In this document: one piece after another, positions 22,197-36,256 of the stretch
Layout of the letters: each line of letters opens with the position of its first letter
Position numbering within the stretch: position 1 is the first letter of the stretch
Source: Cervus elaphus
Lineage: Eukaryota; Chordata; Mammalia; Artiodactyla; Cervidae
DNA: 64,000 bases
Assembly (NCBI RefSeq): GCF_910594005.1
Contig: NC_057835.1
Span: 47,268,001-47,332,000, forward strand
Direction: 5' to 3'
Notes under the pieces: model-generated
The model's input: only the letters and a program-made list of their open reading frames with translations
What the model was told of the DNA's origin: nothing
Databases searched by the model: none
Program-made: the position numbers and the translations under genes

Positions 22197-23879
22197 CTGA
22201 AGAACCTGAATATGTGAATCTACCCTTTTAACCATAAATTTTATGCAATGTAAATGTATATCAACCATTTCAAAATAAACAACCATTTCAAAGTACACCT
22301 CTGAATGGAGGTGTACTGTTAGTATAAAATGCATATTGAATTTTGAGGGCAATATGGAAAAAAACTACAATATCTGTTTAAAAATGTTTACATTGATGAT
22401 ATGTCAAAATGACAAAATTTTAAATGTATTGGGTTAAATAAAATATATTACTAAAGCTAATTTAGCCTGCTTATTTTTACTTCTTAGTATAGCTGCAAGA
22501 ACGATTTATATATGTGGTTCACATTACGTTTCTATTGAGCAGTGCTATTTTAGAGTACCATGACACCAAGTTTCATTCATATATTCAACATGTCTCAGAT
22601 GCCATTTACTAGCCACTGGGGATTCAATACTGCACAAGCTACACCAGGCACTTGATTTCTCTCCTGGTGCTTATATTGTAGTATTGGAGAAGATAATATA
22701 CAAAGAGATAAATAAATAAACTAATTCAGCTGTGTGTTTCAAAGAAAATAGAACGAAGTAAGGGTGACAACCATGAAGGTTGACAACTCCAGATGCAGCA
22801 GTCCCAGACGGTGAGTCAAAGGAGGTGGACAGTTGAGCTGACACTTGAATGATAAAAAGACAACCATGGCGAGACCGAAGAAAATAATGTTCCAGACACA
22901 AGGAATAGCAGGAGTTGCTGGTTTCATACCCATTCTTGACAACTTTACCCAAACATGACCTTAATATATGTTCCTATAAACCACAACCAAAGTACAGATA
23001 TATGTTCCTTGTGATCAGAGTCTAAGATCCATTAAGGCAGGGTCTTTCACCTAGATTGTCCACTGATTTTTCACTGATGTTACTCGATGTATACAAGTTT
23101 CAATAAAATGTATAAAGGAAACCCTAGTTTGGTAGGTTAATGAGAGTTCAGCAAAAGTCCTGTAAAAATGCTTCAAAAATACTTGGGTAGGCCAGCAACC
23201 TCATGTTCCAATGTCAACATATTTAGTGCCTGATCACTGGAGAAATGTCAGAGTTGAGACTTTCTAGAAATAACCACTAGCTCCTTTAATGATTTCATAC
23301 AAACAAGAAGAGTAGTAACCTGAAGTAAAGAGCCTTGGCAATGAAATAATGAAGGTGTAAGAGGGTAGTTGAGTCCATATGAAAGAATTTCATGTTATCA
23401 GTTGTGTAGAGTAACAAAATAGGCTCAACAGAATTACTTGAAGAGATGTCTTTAAAAGCAGCTCAATTTATGTTCCAAACACATGGGCCATTATATGGGA
23501 TGCTAATATACTTTCTATGCACAAGTCTTTTAAGTTATGTATCACGTAAGATAAAAGATTCTTTCTGCCTTGAAGTAAGCAGCCCAGAAATTTAAAGCAG
23601 AGGCTCATACCTCCTGTTTTATGCATCTGCTCTACAGAGCAGCAGGGAATACAAGTAACTGCCTAGTTCCTCCATAATTTATCTTCATCTCAGTTCCTAA
23701 GATGCACTCTTTTTACATAAATACATAAATAAAATAGAATATTTCCTCACCAAAAAATTATCTTTCACCACAGCATCCAATGGACTGCTATGTGAGTAAA
23801 GTGGTTTATGATAAGGAGAGTCACACTAAAAAAAGATTTAAAGCTATGTAACCTTAGAGTCAACACTTTTTAAAGAATA
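22197..23879. other. Intergenic
   Basis: Contains a perfect 10-bp inverted repeat with a 6-nt loop at 22292-22317 and a weak L2-like stretch near 22600-22720. No gene is seen. Confidence 0.45.
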
Positions 23880-24065
23880 TTCTCTAACAAGAACCTATTG
23901 TATAGCACAAAGAACTCTGCACAATATTCTATAATAACATTTATGGGAAAAAAACATGAAAAAGAATAGATATAGGTATATGTATAACTGCATCACCTTG
24001 TTTCACACCTGAAACTAGCACAACATTGTAAATAAACCATACTCCAAAATAAAATTTAAAAATTC
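23880..24065 (+). mobile_element. L1MA-type 3' end
   Basis: CTATTGTATAGCACAAAGAA ... TAACTGCATCACCTTG ... CAACATTGTAAATAAACCATAC and an AATAAAATTTAAAAA tail, the typical placental L1 3' UTR end. Confidence 0.82.
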
Positions 24066-24908
24066 GTTAAAAAGAATGAAGGAAAAAAAATAATATTTTC
24101 CCTTTGTATTAATGAAGAAAATTCAGATTTAACTAAATTTTAGTGATCAGCCTTCCATGAAAGCTAGTAGAAATTATACTATTTACATTTTCCAACTTAG
24201 TTTCAAAGTATAAAGCTCAAACTAGCAAATAGTTTTCACAAAATCTTTTTTGCAAACCTGTGTCTAAGACATTAGCCTAGATGCAGTGAGGAAGTGTAAC
24301 AATAAATGACACATGACTTTTGCCTCTCCTTAATGATTCAACTTCCCATTCTAGTTACCAGCCTGGGACCAAAATAAAATACAATATAAAGCGTTTTTAG
24401 AAGTTTTGCTTTGTCAATCATCTTAATATGAAAATTTTTTGCACAAGAAGCTCTTGCGGATATCCTAAACTTTTAAAATGCTTTTAGCATCTTTCGTTAG
24501 CATATACAGTATAAAAGATAAGCAATACCTTCATTCCAAACCCAGTTCCCCCTCATCCCTTACCTCCCTTCTCCATCCTAAACCATATCCTATCCATGAC
24601 TTAAACTTCTTAGTACCTCATTCACCAAATATTTTCTGGATTAATACATTGATTAACACAGGAATGAGGTATGAATTTAGGGTACATACTCATCCTTAAT
24701 GCTTGTGTATGAGTTTTAAACCAACAAAGCCATAGGCTCACATCTGAGTTTTACAAAGATAAAGTGGCACTGAGAAGGGCGGATTTTAAAGGGGAGAGTA
24801 AGCAGATATAAATTCATTTACAAAGCAAGATTAAGAGATGGCGAGAGACTGAGCAAAAGAATGGCAACAAGATGGTGGAAAAGCAGTGGGATAAATTGAG
24901 CCACCAGC
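24066..24908. other. Intergenic
   Basis: No recognised gene or repeat. Confidence 0.4.
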
Positions 24909-25120
24909 TCCCCTGCTGGCTCAGACGGTAAAGAATCTGCCTGCAATGTGGGAGACCTGGGTTTGATTCCTGGGTTGGGACGATCCCCTGGAGGAGGGCA
25001 TGACAACCCACTCCAGTATTCTTGCCTGGAGAACCCCCATGGACAGAGGTGCCTGGCGGACTACAGTCCATGGGGTCGCAAAGAGTCAGCACAACTGAGT
25101 GGCTAAACACAGCACAGCAC
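24909..25120 (+). mobile_element. Bov-tA SINE
   Basis: CTCCCCTGCTGGCTCAGACGG to GTCAGCACAACTGAGTGGC, followed by an ACAGCACAGCAC tail. Confidence 0.94.
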
Positions 25121-26415
25121 AAGCTGAGAAATGGTGCAGGAAGCACCTTCCTTCTGGAGGAGCCTGGTTCCCATAGACAAGGCACGTGGGAGAAAAGTTG
25201 ACTTTGTTTAGAAAAGGAATTCCCACAAGGGGGAACTATGGTTTTGTTAACAAGTATTCAAACACAGCATTGATACACACATGTAAAGCCAGCCTCTTCC
25301 CCCAGAGTTGTGAAAAGGGGTATTCAACAACCAGAGTCTCACTTTGCTTTGGAAATGTGGAGATGGGGGACGTGGTCCCAGACTCTCAGTGCTGTTGGTG
25401 GGCTCTGTGTATGTGGTGGGGGGAACAGGCACTTTTTGATTCAGGCCAGCTGCTTTGCACTTTGCTCTACAATGGACAGCTTCCATGGAATGCATTCCTC
25501 TGAACTTTGCCTCTGCTTATTTATTTTGGAGGAAACCAGGGTATTTTTTTTTTCTGACAATTTTAAAGTTGAAGAGGAAACATACCTAATCACCGGATAA
25601 TAAGGAGCAGAGACAAAGCCATGATGAGAGGGAGTGTTTTCACAGCATGTAGGTGGTAGGTTAAAGAAGAGTTCATGCCAAGACTCTCCTTTTATTGAAG
25701 CAAAGTTGCTGTGTTAATGCAATATCATTACCAATGTTTTAGAGTTTGTCAGAGTCTTAAGATGAAATTTTGGCAAAAAATTAATCATATTTCACTTGAT
25801 TTTCTCCCCCCACACACTGCTTGGACCATTTAATATGAGAATTATTTTATATATCCTAGTATTAAGAAGCAACATAAAGGTAGCCTGTATTAGTTTGTGT
25901 ACCATTCACGGAACATATGTTCCCAGTGACTGACTGTTGACTCTTTGACTTCAAAATGGTGATGATTTTGAAAAGAGCGAGTAAGCCAGTAGATTATGAG
26001 TCAGTTAAAAAGGTAGTGGCTAATTACAGACTTGTGTTGTGGCTTCAAGCATGTTGCATAACTTCTTCACTTGCCCTCTTATTCATAAAAGGGATTCTTC
26101 ATCCATAGTGTAGTAGGCACAAGTAGGAATCAACTAAAGAGCTGGCAAAGTACTTTCTGAACATAGAGTGTGCCCTACATTTTCTTTGTGTAATAAAGCA
26201 AGCACCATTATGGAGAACTGACTGTAGGCAAAAGTGAAAATATCAACTAGAAAAACCAGAAAGAAATGTGCAAATGAACCAGAAGACATCACCAAGAAAA
26301 TGTCCAGAGAGACAGACAGAAACACACATGCACACAGTCGAGTTTTTTTCTCTTCTAACTATGAGCTCTTTATGGGTAGGGATTTTACTCTGTATGACTT
26401 GGTAGTTCTGTAGAT
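25121..26415. other. Intergenic
   Basis: Nothing recognised. Open frames of about 100 codons at 25186-25600 have no family resemblance and overlap one another. Confidence 0.4.
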
Positions 26416-26885
26416 CAGCAGTCTCCAAAATTTTTGGCACCAGAGACAAGTCTCATGGAAGACAATCATAGACCAGGTGCAGGGTTGGGGAAATGGTTTT
26501 CAGGGATGATTCAAGTGCATAACATTTATTGTGCACTTTATTTCTATTATTATTACATTGTGATATATATAATGAATAATATAATATTTACATATATAAT
26601 ATAATAATATACAACCCACCATAATGCAGAATCAGTGGGAGCGTGTGCTTGTTTTCCTGCAACTAAGGAGCATGCAACCTAGATCCCTTGCGTGCGCAGT
26701 TCACAGTAGGCTTCGCTCTCCTATGAGAATCTAGTGCCACCGCTCATCTGACAGGGGGTGGAGCTTAAGCGGGAATGCGGTAATGCAAGCGGTGGGGAGC
26801 CGCTGTAAACACAGATGAAGCTTCACTTGCTCTCATCTGCCACTCGCCTCCTGCTATGTGGTCCAGATCCTGACCGTTCATTGTT
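26416..26885 (+). mobile_element. hAT-type nonautonomous DNA transposon (MITE), long copy
   Basis: TTTTTGGCACCAGAGACAAG, ATTCAAGTGCATAACATTTA, TTTATTTCTATTATTATTAC and GAGAATCTAGTGCCACCGCT are the blocks of the same family as 49169-49364 and 57753-58008. An AT-rich stretch is expanded at 26560-26610 and the distal end is decayed. Confidence 0.75.
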
Positions 26886-29800
26886 GAGTTAAGAGGAAAT
26901 CAATCAGATGGGTTTTCATCATATTAAGGTTTATATGACAGATAATATCGTAACATTACTAGAAGTGTTTACATCTTTAAAACAATCCTGACAAACTCCC
27001 CAAAATTGTGACAAGGGGGAAATTTCAGATGTTGGGGATAAACCATAAGAGGAGAAGAACTAGTTTGGTGCCCTGAAGTTTAGTAGCATGCTAACTGTTA
27101 CTTGTGCTTGTAAGAGCTCTTCTCAATCCACAAACAATGAACATACCCTATCTTTTCCAAACTTCTGTTCATATTCTTGCTTTTCCCCATCTCTCAGCCC
27201 AGTTACCTTCTATAGGCTTTTAAAATTGTACACATATTGTTTTAAATTAGATATTTAGAGCTAAAGGTGAAGAAGATATTCAGCTATGTATTCATTAAAA
27301 GTTTAATAAGTACCAGTCTTTGTATTTGATACTGTGGCACAAGAATGAATAAAACAAGCAGGGAAGGCAGGTGAGGACTGTGAAGGGATGTGCACCCAGA
27401 GTGTTTCTGGCTGACAGTTGACATAGTTTTGGGTTCATAATAGGCACTTGGAGAAAAATAAAGTTTAAGAGACAGAAGAAGGAAAAGGAGGTCAGGGAGG
27501 AGGAATAGACAAAGAAGAAAAAAATAAAGAAAAGGGGAAGAGAGGAAGGGATAGTGAGAGAGCATGCTTGGGATGAACACATGGGTACCCTGAGGTTGCA
27601 GACAAAATGAGGATCACATACTAGAATGAAAATATCAGAGAGCAGGAGATGCCACAATAGTCATTGACTGTGACTAGATGCTGATAGAGAGACAAACAGG
27701 AGCAGCCCATCCAAGAACAATTTTGATTACGAGGAAACACTGAGTATTCTTTCTGTGGGGCACTTTGGCTGTGGGACTTCCCTCCAGTGAACTCTGATCG
27801 AATAAGAAATCACAAATGTCAGGCATCTGCAAACTATGTTTGCCATGTGGGTGTTAACTACCCTCTTGACGAAAATCCTCTCACTGGGTGAAATGTGCAT
27901 TCCTGTATTATTCAGTGGTTTGCCAAGATTCTCCAAATCTGGGTATTATTACCCCTTCCACCAGATTCTTGATAATGATTTTTATGTTGTAAAGATACAG
28001 CCATTCTTTAAAATTTTGTCATTATGCTAAATTTTTTATTCAATGAACACTGATATATTTGTGATATTTTTCTGGTTGCCTTATAAGCAGTGTTATATAA
28101 AATAAAGAATCATGAGCTCTGGAGTTAAGACATGTTGAAATTCTGTTTCTACTGTTCACTAGCTTGTGACCTTTGACAAGCTAGTTAATTTCTATGACAC
28201 TCAGCTTTCTCATCTGTAAAACTGAGAAGCTATATTTGATGGTGTTGTTTAAATTAGCAATCTTCAATGTCAGATACTTTATACGTTTCCTAGCATATAC
28301 TTATACATGTTGCCTCACATACACCTAACGACATATGACAGTTAGTACTGACAGGAGTAGTAGTAATAATAATAAAGTACCAGAAGACAAACCACATTCT
28401 TGGGATGTGAGTCCTGGGCTGAGAAGAATTAGAAAATGTTCTCTAATGCAAAATAGTCTTACTTTCAGTCATCTTTGGTTTAGAACTCTCAAAATGTTGA
28501 GCTTTCTCCAAACAATGACTCAAGAGTGAAAGTTCAGTCATGAGACCATAGGAATCATGACATTCAAAAAGAGTTTTCTTGATATCCATGATTCAGAACA
28601 AGAAAGTTTTTGTCCTCGAGAACATGATACCTTATCATGATACCATGTTAATCCTTCTTTCCTCTCACTGGGGTAAATTTTCCTCCCCAAATGGAAATAG
28701 CTTAATATTAAAAAAATAATAATGTTATGCTTGATGCAAAAATTCAAACAATATAGATATAGAGGAAAAAGGAATTGTTCTACTTTCTAGATCATTTCTT
28801 TTAGTGATTCAATGAGTATTCTTTCAGTCTAGCCATATACAAACACATGGAATCTGAGTATGAATTTTTAGTAAAGACGTTGGATGATACGTCAAGACTT
28901 TGTATACACTTGATCTCCCATGGCTTTCATCTTCACTTAGTAATATATCATAGTCATCTCTTGATGTCAAGGAATATAATTGTATCTCATTTAAAAATAT
29001 TGCTTCCAAGTATTCCATTTACATATGCACCATATTTTAGCAAATACTTCCACTTTTCATTGTTAAAAAACTTTAGTAAACATTGTTGTACCTATGTATC
29101 TTTGTCTATTTGTGTTAATATTTCCATAGAATCAATGCCTAGAGACAGATTTGAAGGGTCAATGGTTACACACATTTTAAATATTGATACATACTATAGA
29201 ATTGCCCCCCAAAAAAGGATATGTCCTTTCAACTTCCACCAATAGTGAATGATATTACTTAATTCTTCTCAATGAAAGTGAAAAAAAATGAGGCTTGCTT
29301 TCAGTGGAACTTATCATTTGAAACAGTCAACATGGGCACAAGACGAGTTGACAACAGAAACTTGAGTATGAGGCTGTCTAGCCATGATCATCGAGGGCCT
29401 GACTTAGGAAATGCAAGTGAATTGGATGAAGAAATAAGTAATATTATGTACAAAGTCTTCGGCTTAAAAAAAAAAAAAGTAAGACATTGAAGCAACGTCT
29501 CTTGAGAAGGTTTAGAGGAGATGGTGGGACCTTTTCAAGTTCCAGTCAGAGAGAGATGGCGTGCCCATCCTTTAATTGTGTCTTTTCAACTGCTTTCCAA
29601 ATAATGAAACAGGAAAATCACAATGACTGTACTTTGGCCATAACTATTCTCTTACGGCCAATCAAGACTTCATGAAGTATGTTTTTTTTCTTTTGTACCT
29701 TTTGTGGGGTTGAGCATTTGCTTTTATAGTTCCCAATGGAGGTAATCTGTTAGTAAGTATAGGAAGCAAGTTTGTAATATCGTAATTTTCTATGATAAAA

Positions 29801-30454
29801 AGACTTACTATGATTCTAATCCTCTTGAAATGTTTATTCTCTTTCATGTATAAATATGAAAGATTACCCTACACAGATTAAAGATTGTTGCACAAGTGGG
29901 TTTATCAGTCAAGGAACTAGGTAGCCTCATCAAATCAAGTGTAAATCTGCAAAAAATGTATAATAATCAAAGGTGCATCAAAACAGAGTTCCTTTAACAT
30001 GGAAATAGAGAGAAAAATCTAACATAAAATCTAATTTAAAATTCAGGAAACTATGGATTGTGTTTCCTGAAGTTTGATCCCCATGCCCAAGGGTGCACTT
30101 TTGGGACCCTATGCCCTTTCATTACCCTCCCTTGCACACACCATGAAGCTGCCTCCTGATCATTAGTATCTCACAGAACAAGGATTCTACCAAGAGTAAT
30201 TGTTTTGCCTCCATAAAGGCATCAGTCATTCTTCAAAGGCATATTAATGAGTACAAATGCTGGAAATCTTCTTTGAGCTACTCTGTTAAAAACTGCCTTT
30301 ATGGTCAGATATTGGTAAATAAAAACTCCATGTAGCAGCAGTTTCATCTAACACAAATAAAATTAACCCCTTGATTATTTCTAAATGTTTTAATCATTAG
30401 TACATATGTGAAGAATCATGAATTACTTTGACAAATTAATTTTTTGTCAAGGAT
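26886..30454. other. Intergenic
   Basis: Contains an MIR-like stretch at 28105-28260 and otherwise no named element. A 72-codon frame at 29272-29490 ends near an A13 run at 29467-29479, but it resembles no known family. Confidence 0.4.
28105..28260 (+). mobile_element. MIR-type SINE (probable)
   Basis: Order of MIR features: GAGCTCTGGAGTTAAGACA, TGTGACCTTTGACAAG, TTCTCATCTGTAAAACTGAG. Confidence 0.6.
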
Positions 30455-32830
30455 TTCTTTTTAAAAAACTTTTGATTTTGTCTTGGGGTATAGTTGATTA
30501 GCAATCAATGTTGTGATAGTTTCAGGTGAACTGAAGGGACTCAGTCATACAAATATATGTATTCTTTCTCCCCCAAACTCCCCTCCCATTCAGGCTGCCA
30601 CATGGCATTGAGCAGAGTTCCAGATACTATACAATGGGTCCTTGTTGGTTATCCATTTTAAATATAGTAGTGTGTACATGTACATTCTAAACTCCCTAAC
30701 TATCCCTTCCCTCCATTCTTCTTCCTGGCAACCCTAAATTCATTCTTGAAGTCTGTGAGTCTTTCCATTTTGTAAGTAAGTTCATTTGTATCATGTCTTT
30801 TTAGATTCCACATATAAAGGATGAATATGATATTTCTCCTTATCTGTCTGACTTACTTCACTCAGTATGACACTCTCTAGGTTCATCCATGGTGTTGTAA
30901 ATGACATCATTTTCTTCTTTTCAATGGGTGAGTAATATTCCATCATATATATGTACCACATCTTATTTATCCATTCCTTTGTAGATGGACATTTAGGTTG
31001 CTTCCATCTTTTGGCTATTGTAAACAGTGCTGCAGTGAACATTTGGGTGCATGTATCTTTTTGGATCATTTTCTTCTCCAAATATATGCCCAGGAGTGGG
31101 ATGCAGGGTCATATGGTACTCTATTTTTAGTTTTTGTAAGAAACCTCCATACTGTTCTCCATAGTGGTTGTGCTAATTTACATTCCCACCAACAGTTTAG
31201 GAGAGTTCCCTTCTCTCCACGTTGTCTCCATCATTTATTTCTTGGGAATTTTTTGATAATAGCCATTCTGGCTGGTATGAGGTGATAGCTCATTGTAGTT
31301 TTGGTTTTCATTTCTGTAATAATTAGTTATGTTGAACATCTTTTCATGTGCCTATTGGCCATCTGTATGTCTTCTTTGGAGAAACATCTATTTAGGTGTT
31401 CTGCCCTTTTTTTTTTTGAGTGGGTTGTTTGTTTTGATGATTTTAAGCATCATGAGCTGTTTGCAAATTTTGAGCACTAATCCCTTATCTGGACTGGTTT
31501 GAAATTAGGAAAGGAGTATGTCAAGGATGTATATTGTCACCCTGCTTATTTTACTTATATGCATCATGCAAAATGCTGGGCTGGATGAAGCACATGCTAG
31601 AATCAAGATTGCCAGTAGAAATATCAACAGCCTCAGATAAGCAGATGATACCACCCTTATGGCAGAAAGTGAAGAGGAACTAAAGAGTCTCTTGATGAGG
31701 GTGAAAGAGGAGAATGAAAAATCTGGCTTAAAACTCAACATTCAAAAAACTAAAATCATGACATCCAGTCCCATCACTTCATGGCAAATAGATGGGGAAA
31801 CAATGGAAACAGTGACAGACTTTATTTTCTTGGGCTCCAAAATCACTGCAGTCATGTAATTAAAAGACACTTACTCCTTGGAAGAAAAGCTGTGACAAAC
31901 CTAGACAGCATATTAAAAAGCAGAGACATTACTTTGCCAACAAACGGCCCTGTAGTCAAAGCCTTACTTTTTCCAGTAGTCATGTACGGATGTAAGAGTT
32001 GGATCATAAAGAAGGCTGAGAACCAAAGAATTGATGCTTTCGAACTGCGGTGCTAGATAAGACTCTTGAGAATCCCTTGGACAGCAAGGAGATCAAACCG
32101 GTCAAGCCTAAAGGAAATCAGTCCTGAATATTCATTGGAAGGACTGATGCTGAAGCTGAAACTCCAGTCCTTGATCACCTGATGCAAAGGACCAACTCAT
32201 TGGAAAAGACTCTGATGCTGGGAAAGATTGAGGGCAGGAGGAGAAGGGGAAAACAGAGGATGAGATGGTTGGATGGTATGACCGACTCAATGGACATGAG
32301 TTTGAGCAAACTCTAGGAGATGGTGATGGACAGGGAAGCCTGGTGTGCTGCAGTCCATGGGGTCGCAGAGTTGGAAATGACTTAGCAACTGAAACACAAC
32401 AAAATCCATCACATCATTTGCAAATATTTTCTCCCACTCTGTGGGTTGTCTTTTTGTTTTGTTATGGGTTTCCTTTGCTGTGCAAAAGCTTGTGAGTTTA
32501 AGTAAGTCTTATTTGTTTATATTTCCATTATTCTGGAAGGCAGATCAAAAAGGTATTTCTGCAATTTGTGTCGGAAAATCTGCCTCTGTTTTCCTCTAGG
32601 AGTTTTATAGTGTTTGGGCTCACATTTAGGTCTTGAATCCAGTTTCAGCTTATTTTTGTGTGTAGAGTTAAAGAATGATTTAAACTCAGTTTTTAAAATG
32701 TAGCTGTCCAGTTTTCCTAGCACAATTTGTCAAAGAGACTGTCTTTCCCTTTGTCTTGCTCCATTTGTCATAAATTAATTGTACATGGACTTATTTCTGG
32801 GTTTTCCATCAAGGCTTTATTTTGTCTCCT
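30455..32830 (-). mobile_element. L1 (antisense) split by a BovB
   Basis: L1 3' part (TATAGTTGATTAGCAATCAATG, TGAGTAATATTCCATC) up to 31492. After the BovB the L1 resumes at about 32408 (GCAAATATTTTCTCCCACTC) and runs to about 32830. It is decayed. Confidence 0.85.
31493..32404 (+). mobile_element. BovB (RTE) 3' 0.9 kb inside L1
   Basis: Includes RT coding from AGGAAAGGAGTATGTCAAGG through the conserved AAATCACTGCAG region to the 3' end AACTGAAACACAAC. The reading is broken by stops, so it is inactive. Confidence 0.92.
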
Positions 32831-35800
32831 TTATTTCCCTTGGAGAAATCATTTCATGTTTTGGTTTTAAGTTTTGGGAAGTTGTAAATTTATTTATGCA
32901 TTGAAGCCTGTGCTTTTTCAAAAAATCATTGAAGCTTATATTTTTAATATGTGTTGTTGCTCCTAGATATTCCTTGAAGTATATTTATGTCCCTTAGAAT
33001 GTTCCTAATTATTTATTTTCTTAAGTCATCAAAAAAAAAAAAGAGTTCTGGCTTAGGGAAAACATCTAATATGAAATACTCATTTAATTTTTTTAAAATT
33101 TTGCCGTAATGTGTCTGAGTTTTATTATAAGATGTGTTTTCTTCTCTTTCGTGCTTTAGACAAAGGAAAGGATCAGCATCCTTTCAACAATATGGACAGG
33201 CAAGGCTATCCACTTAAGCATTCCCAGGGATGCCAAAGTGGAATTTCCCTTCATCCAGATTTCTTCAGGGTTTTGATTCCCAACTGTCCTAAAACTTGGA
33301 AGCAGCCCTTCTAGCTCTTGCTCTTTCCCATAGTTATCTTGCCAAATTCTGTAAATGTCATTCTCGCTTCCTTCCAAATCACACCCAGGGACATTGTCCT
33401 CAATTTTTTCTAGATGACTTTTTCCCCCTTGTCCTTTGACATACTTCTGAGTTCCTCAGGGCTACAGACCACGGACTATTTTAAATCAAGTCAGTGTCAC
33501 ATTCTCAGTTCCTAATATTCGTTTTTTTTAAAGTTCTGATCATGTTTTGTCTTTATTCAAAAATAACATTCTATTTTTAAAAAATCACAGAAGAGCAGTC
33601 CAAAGTGCAACCTCACTAATTTCCTGGATGAGAAAATATCTTGAACATAAAACCTTAGTGAACAGATATTCTTAAAAATACATTATTTCTTCTAATTGGA
33701 GGATACTTGTCTAATAATGTAATTTGGAACTGTAAATGAAAAAATCTAAATACATATAAGAAAGCATATGATAATTTTACATGTCATTTATATTTGGTGT
33801 TTTAAGTTAACTTTTACAAAAATGTGCTTTTATCCTTTATGGACTATAAAGTATATTATTCTTAAAATTTTTACTCTTATTAACTTTCTCCTAGTTTCTT
33901 TTAATTACTGCAATTTTACAATAACACCAAAAAATAATTAGAAATATCATAGAATTATATTGCCATCACTGAACTCTGTGAATTCTCTTTGTTTTACAGA
34001 TAAGAAAATATATCCTCAATATGTTGTATGGCTTGTCCTAATTCACACAGATACCAACTTAACCAGCATGAAAATAGAGTTCTTTTCATTTTCTCTGTAT
34101 GCTTTCTACTGAAATTTTATTTTCCTAGTGCTATTTTATTTTCCCTAAGTTACTGTCCAATGTACATCATGCTAGAAGTTATAATACTCACTACATGCAT
34201 TGAACACATTGAAACATCTCTTCAGATTTTCTTCATGATATTGTCTCTTGGGATCTCTGCCCCAGCTCCCATAGCAACCAAGACAGTACAATATAAATAA
34301 CACTGCATTTCTAGAAGGACTGTGGATTCTAGTGTCAGCAACAATGCAGGGACTAGGGTCTCTATATCTCTAAGCAGTTACCTACCTGTCTAGCCCCTGT
34401 GAAAACTAGATGGACTATGGAATTGAAAACAGACTAATCATCGATTTAACCAGTTGGTATCTCCAAAAAAAGCTGATATGCCAGCTGTGGGTATTTTTGT
34501 TGCATTAGAACTTTCAGAGACCTAGGCAAGCAGGCACTGTCCAGTGGGGCTCCCAGGCATGTAGCAGGATCATAATGGAAGGGTACTACTTGGGCCTCCA
34601 CCGGAAGGCCAATTAACAACAACCAGGCCCAGCCGCTGCGGTAAGGCAGCAAGTTCATTACGGTGGTCTGCAAAATAGGCACTGAGAATAAGAAGGAAGC
34701 CCAATTACCAGAACCCAGGCACTGAGGCTCAGCAGCCTGGGCTGGCAGATTGGAGGGTGTGACAACATTGTCTCCAAATGAGGATGAGATATAGGTCGTG
34801 CTTCCTGGGGACAGCTAGGGTGAGACTCCAGGAAAGGATGAAGTGGCCTCAAGCACTGGGAGGGGTATAATGAGTGACCAAGGCTTAAACGGGTTATAAT
34901 AACCATGCACAGTTCCCACCCTTCCTCCCTTGACTGGGCTTTTAAGGTCATTTTTTTTTGGTGTATATTTCTTCACCTGTGTATTTTATTTTAATGCCTA
35001 TCTACTACCCAGCTACTATTATTACTTTTACTTTTTATTGATATTAATGATAATAACATTAAAACCTCATTAAGTCTATTGGGAAGACTGGACTTTAAAA
35101 TAAATAAATGCAATATAGGTTGTAGGTCCTCCGGTACAAGTGTGTACAAGATTCCGAGGGAATAATAGTTCTACTTGGAACAGTCATAGAAGCTTCGACA
35201 GGTTGACTCATGTTTTAACTTAAGGTTGAAAGTTGAAGAGTCCACGAAAAGGATGTTGCAGGCAAAGACATTTCTTCACCCTACATGAAGCGAGATGGCA
35301 GGTGAGGGTGGAAATGTACCGAGAGGCTATGTGACAAATAGCATTAGATTCTTTGCAGGAGTGTGGATTTGGTATAGGAAAACTACTGAGAGGATTTTTA
35401 AGCTACAGAGATTTGAAGACTTTTAAGCCACTGACAAACACAGTTTACCTCTTATAAAATTCATTCTAGCAGCACAATGGGAACTGGGGCTGGAATCCAA
35501 TTGGGAAAAGGGAGATGGATAAGCCAGGGGGACCCTGAAGGCAAGAAAGCTAGAGAAGAGCTGTTAAACTCTATCAGCAGGAAGGAATGAGCATCTGTTT
35601 AGCCCATGTTTTTTAACTGGAATTCTCCCATCTTCATCCTGAGCAAAATAAACCCTGAATCCTGCCCTGTCCCTGACAGGCACCCTCTCCACCCTCGTTC
35701 TCTCTCTCTAGCACTGAGGTTGTCCAGGCATAGGTTGATACAGCATTTAGAAGGTTTTTGGAACTGACCTTGGACCGACAACAGCTGAGCCTCTCAAATC

Positions 35801-35844
35801 TTTGCCCTCCTTCTTCCTTTTTGCTAAACCTTGAGTGAAGTTAT
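32831..35844. other. Intergenic
   Basis: Mostly AT-rich. A possible MIR lies near 33950-34070. The GC-richer block at 34440-34950 is unlike its surroundings and is discussed as a finding. No confirmed gene is seen. Confidence 0.4.
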
Positions 35845-36052
35845 TGCTGTTTAGTCACTAAGTCATGTCTAGTTCTTTTGCGACCCCATGGACTGTAGCC
35901 CACCAGCCTCCTCTGTCCATGGGATTTTCCAGACAAGAATGCTGGAGTGGGTTGCTATTCCTTCTCCAGGGGGTCTTCCCTACTCAAGGATCGAACCTGA
36001 CTCTCCTGCACTGGCAAACAGTTTCTTTACCACCAAGCCACTGGGGAAGCCT
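35845..36052 (-). mobile_element. BovA SINE
   Basis: GCTGTTTAGTCACTAAGTCA to CAAGCCACTGGGGAAGCC, full length. Confidence 0.93.
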
Positions 36053-36256
36053 ATCTTGAGTGGAGAAGCATTTCTTAAAGTCTGGCCATGTGCTTCAGGA
36101 GCACTTTGGGGGCTTATTGAAATACCTATTTCTAGACCTCTTGGAGCAATCAGGATCCCTTGGATTTGGACATCAAATCTATACTTTTCACAGTCTCCCG
36201 AGAGGAGAATGACTTTGAGAAGTCCTGCAAGAGACCACTATCTAAATGATCCTTTG

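Noticed and set aside
27284..27657. Hydrophobic Phe/Leu-rich minus frames
   Set aside because: They are the reverse reading of a purine-rich (GGAAGA-type) tract, a composition artefact.
29272..29490. Processed pseudogene with poly(A) at 29467
   Set aside because: The A run lies inside the frame, no target duplication was found, and the peptide matches nothing I know.
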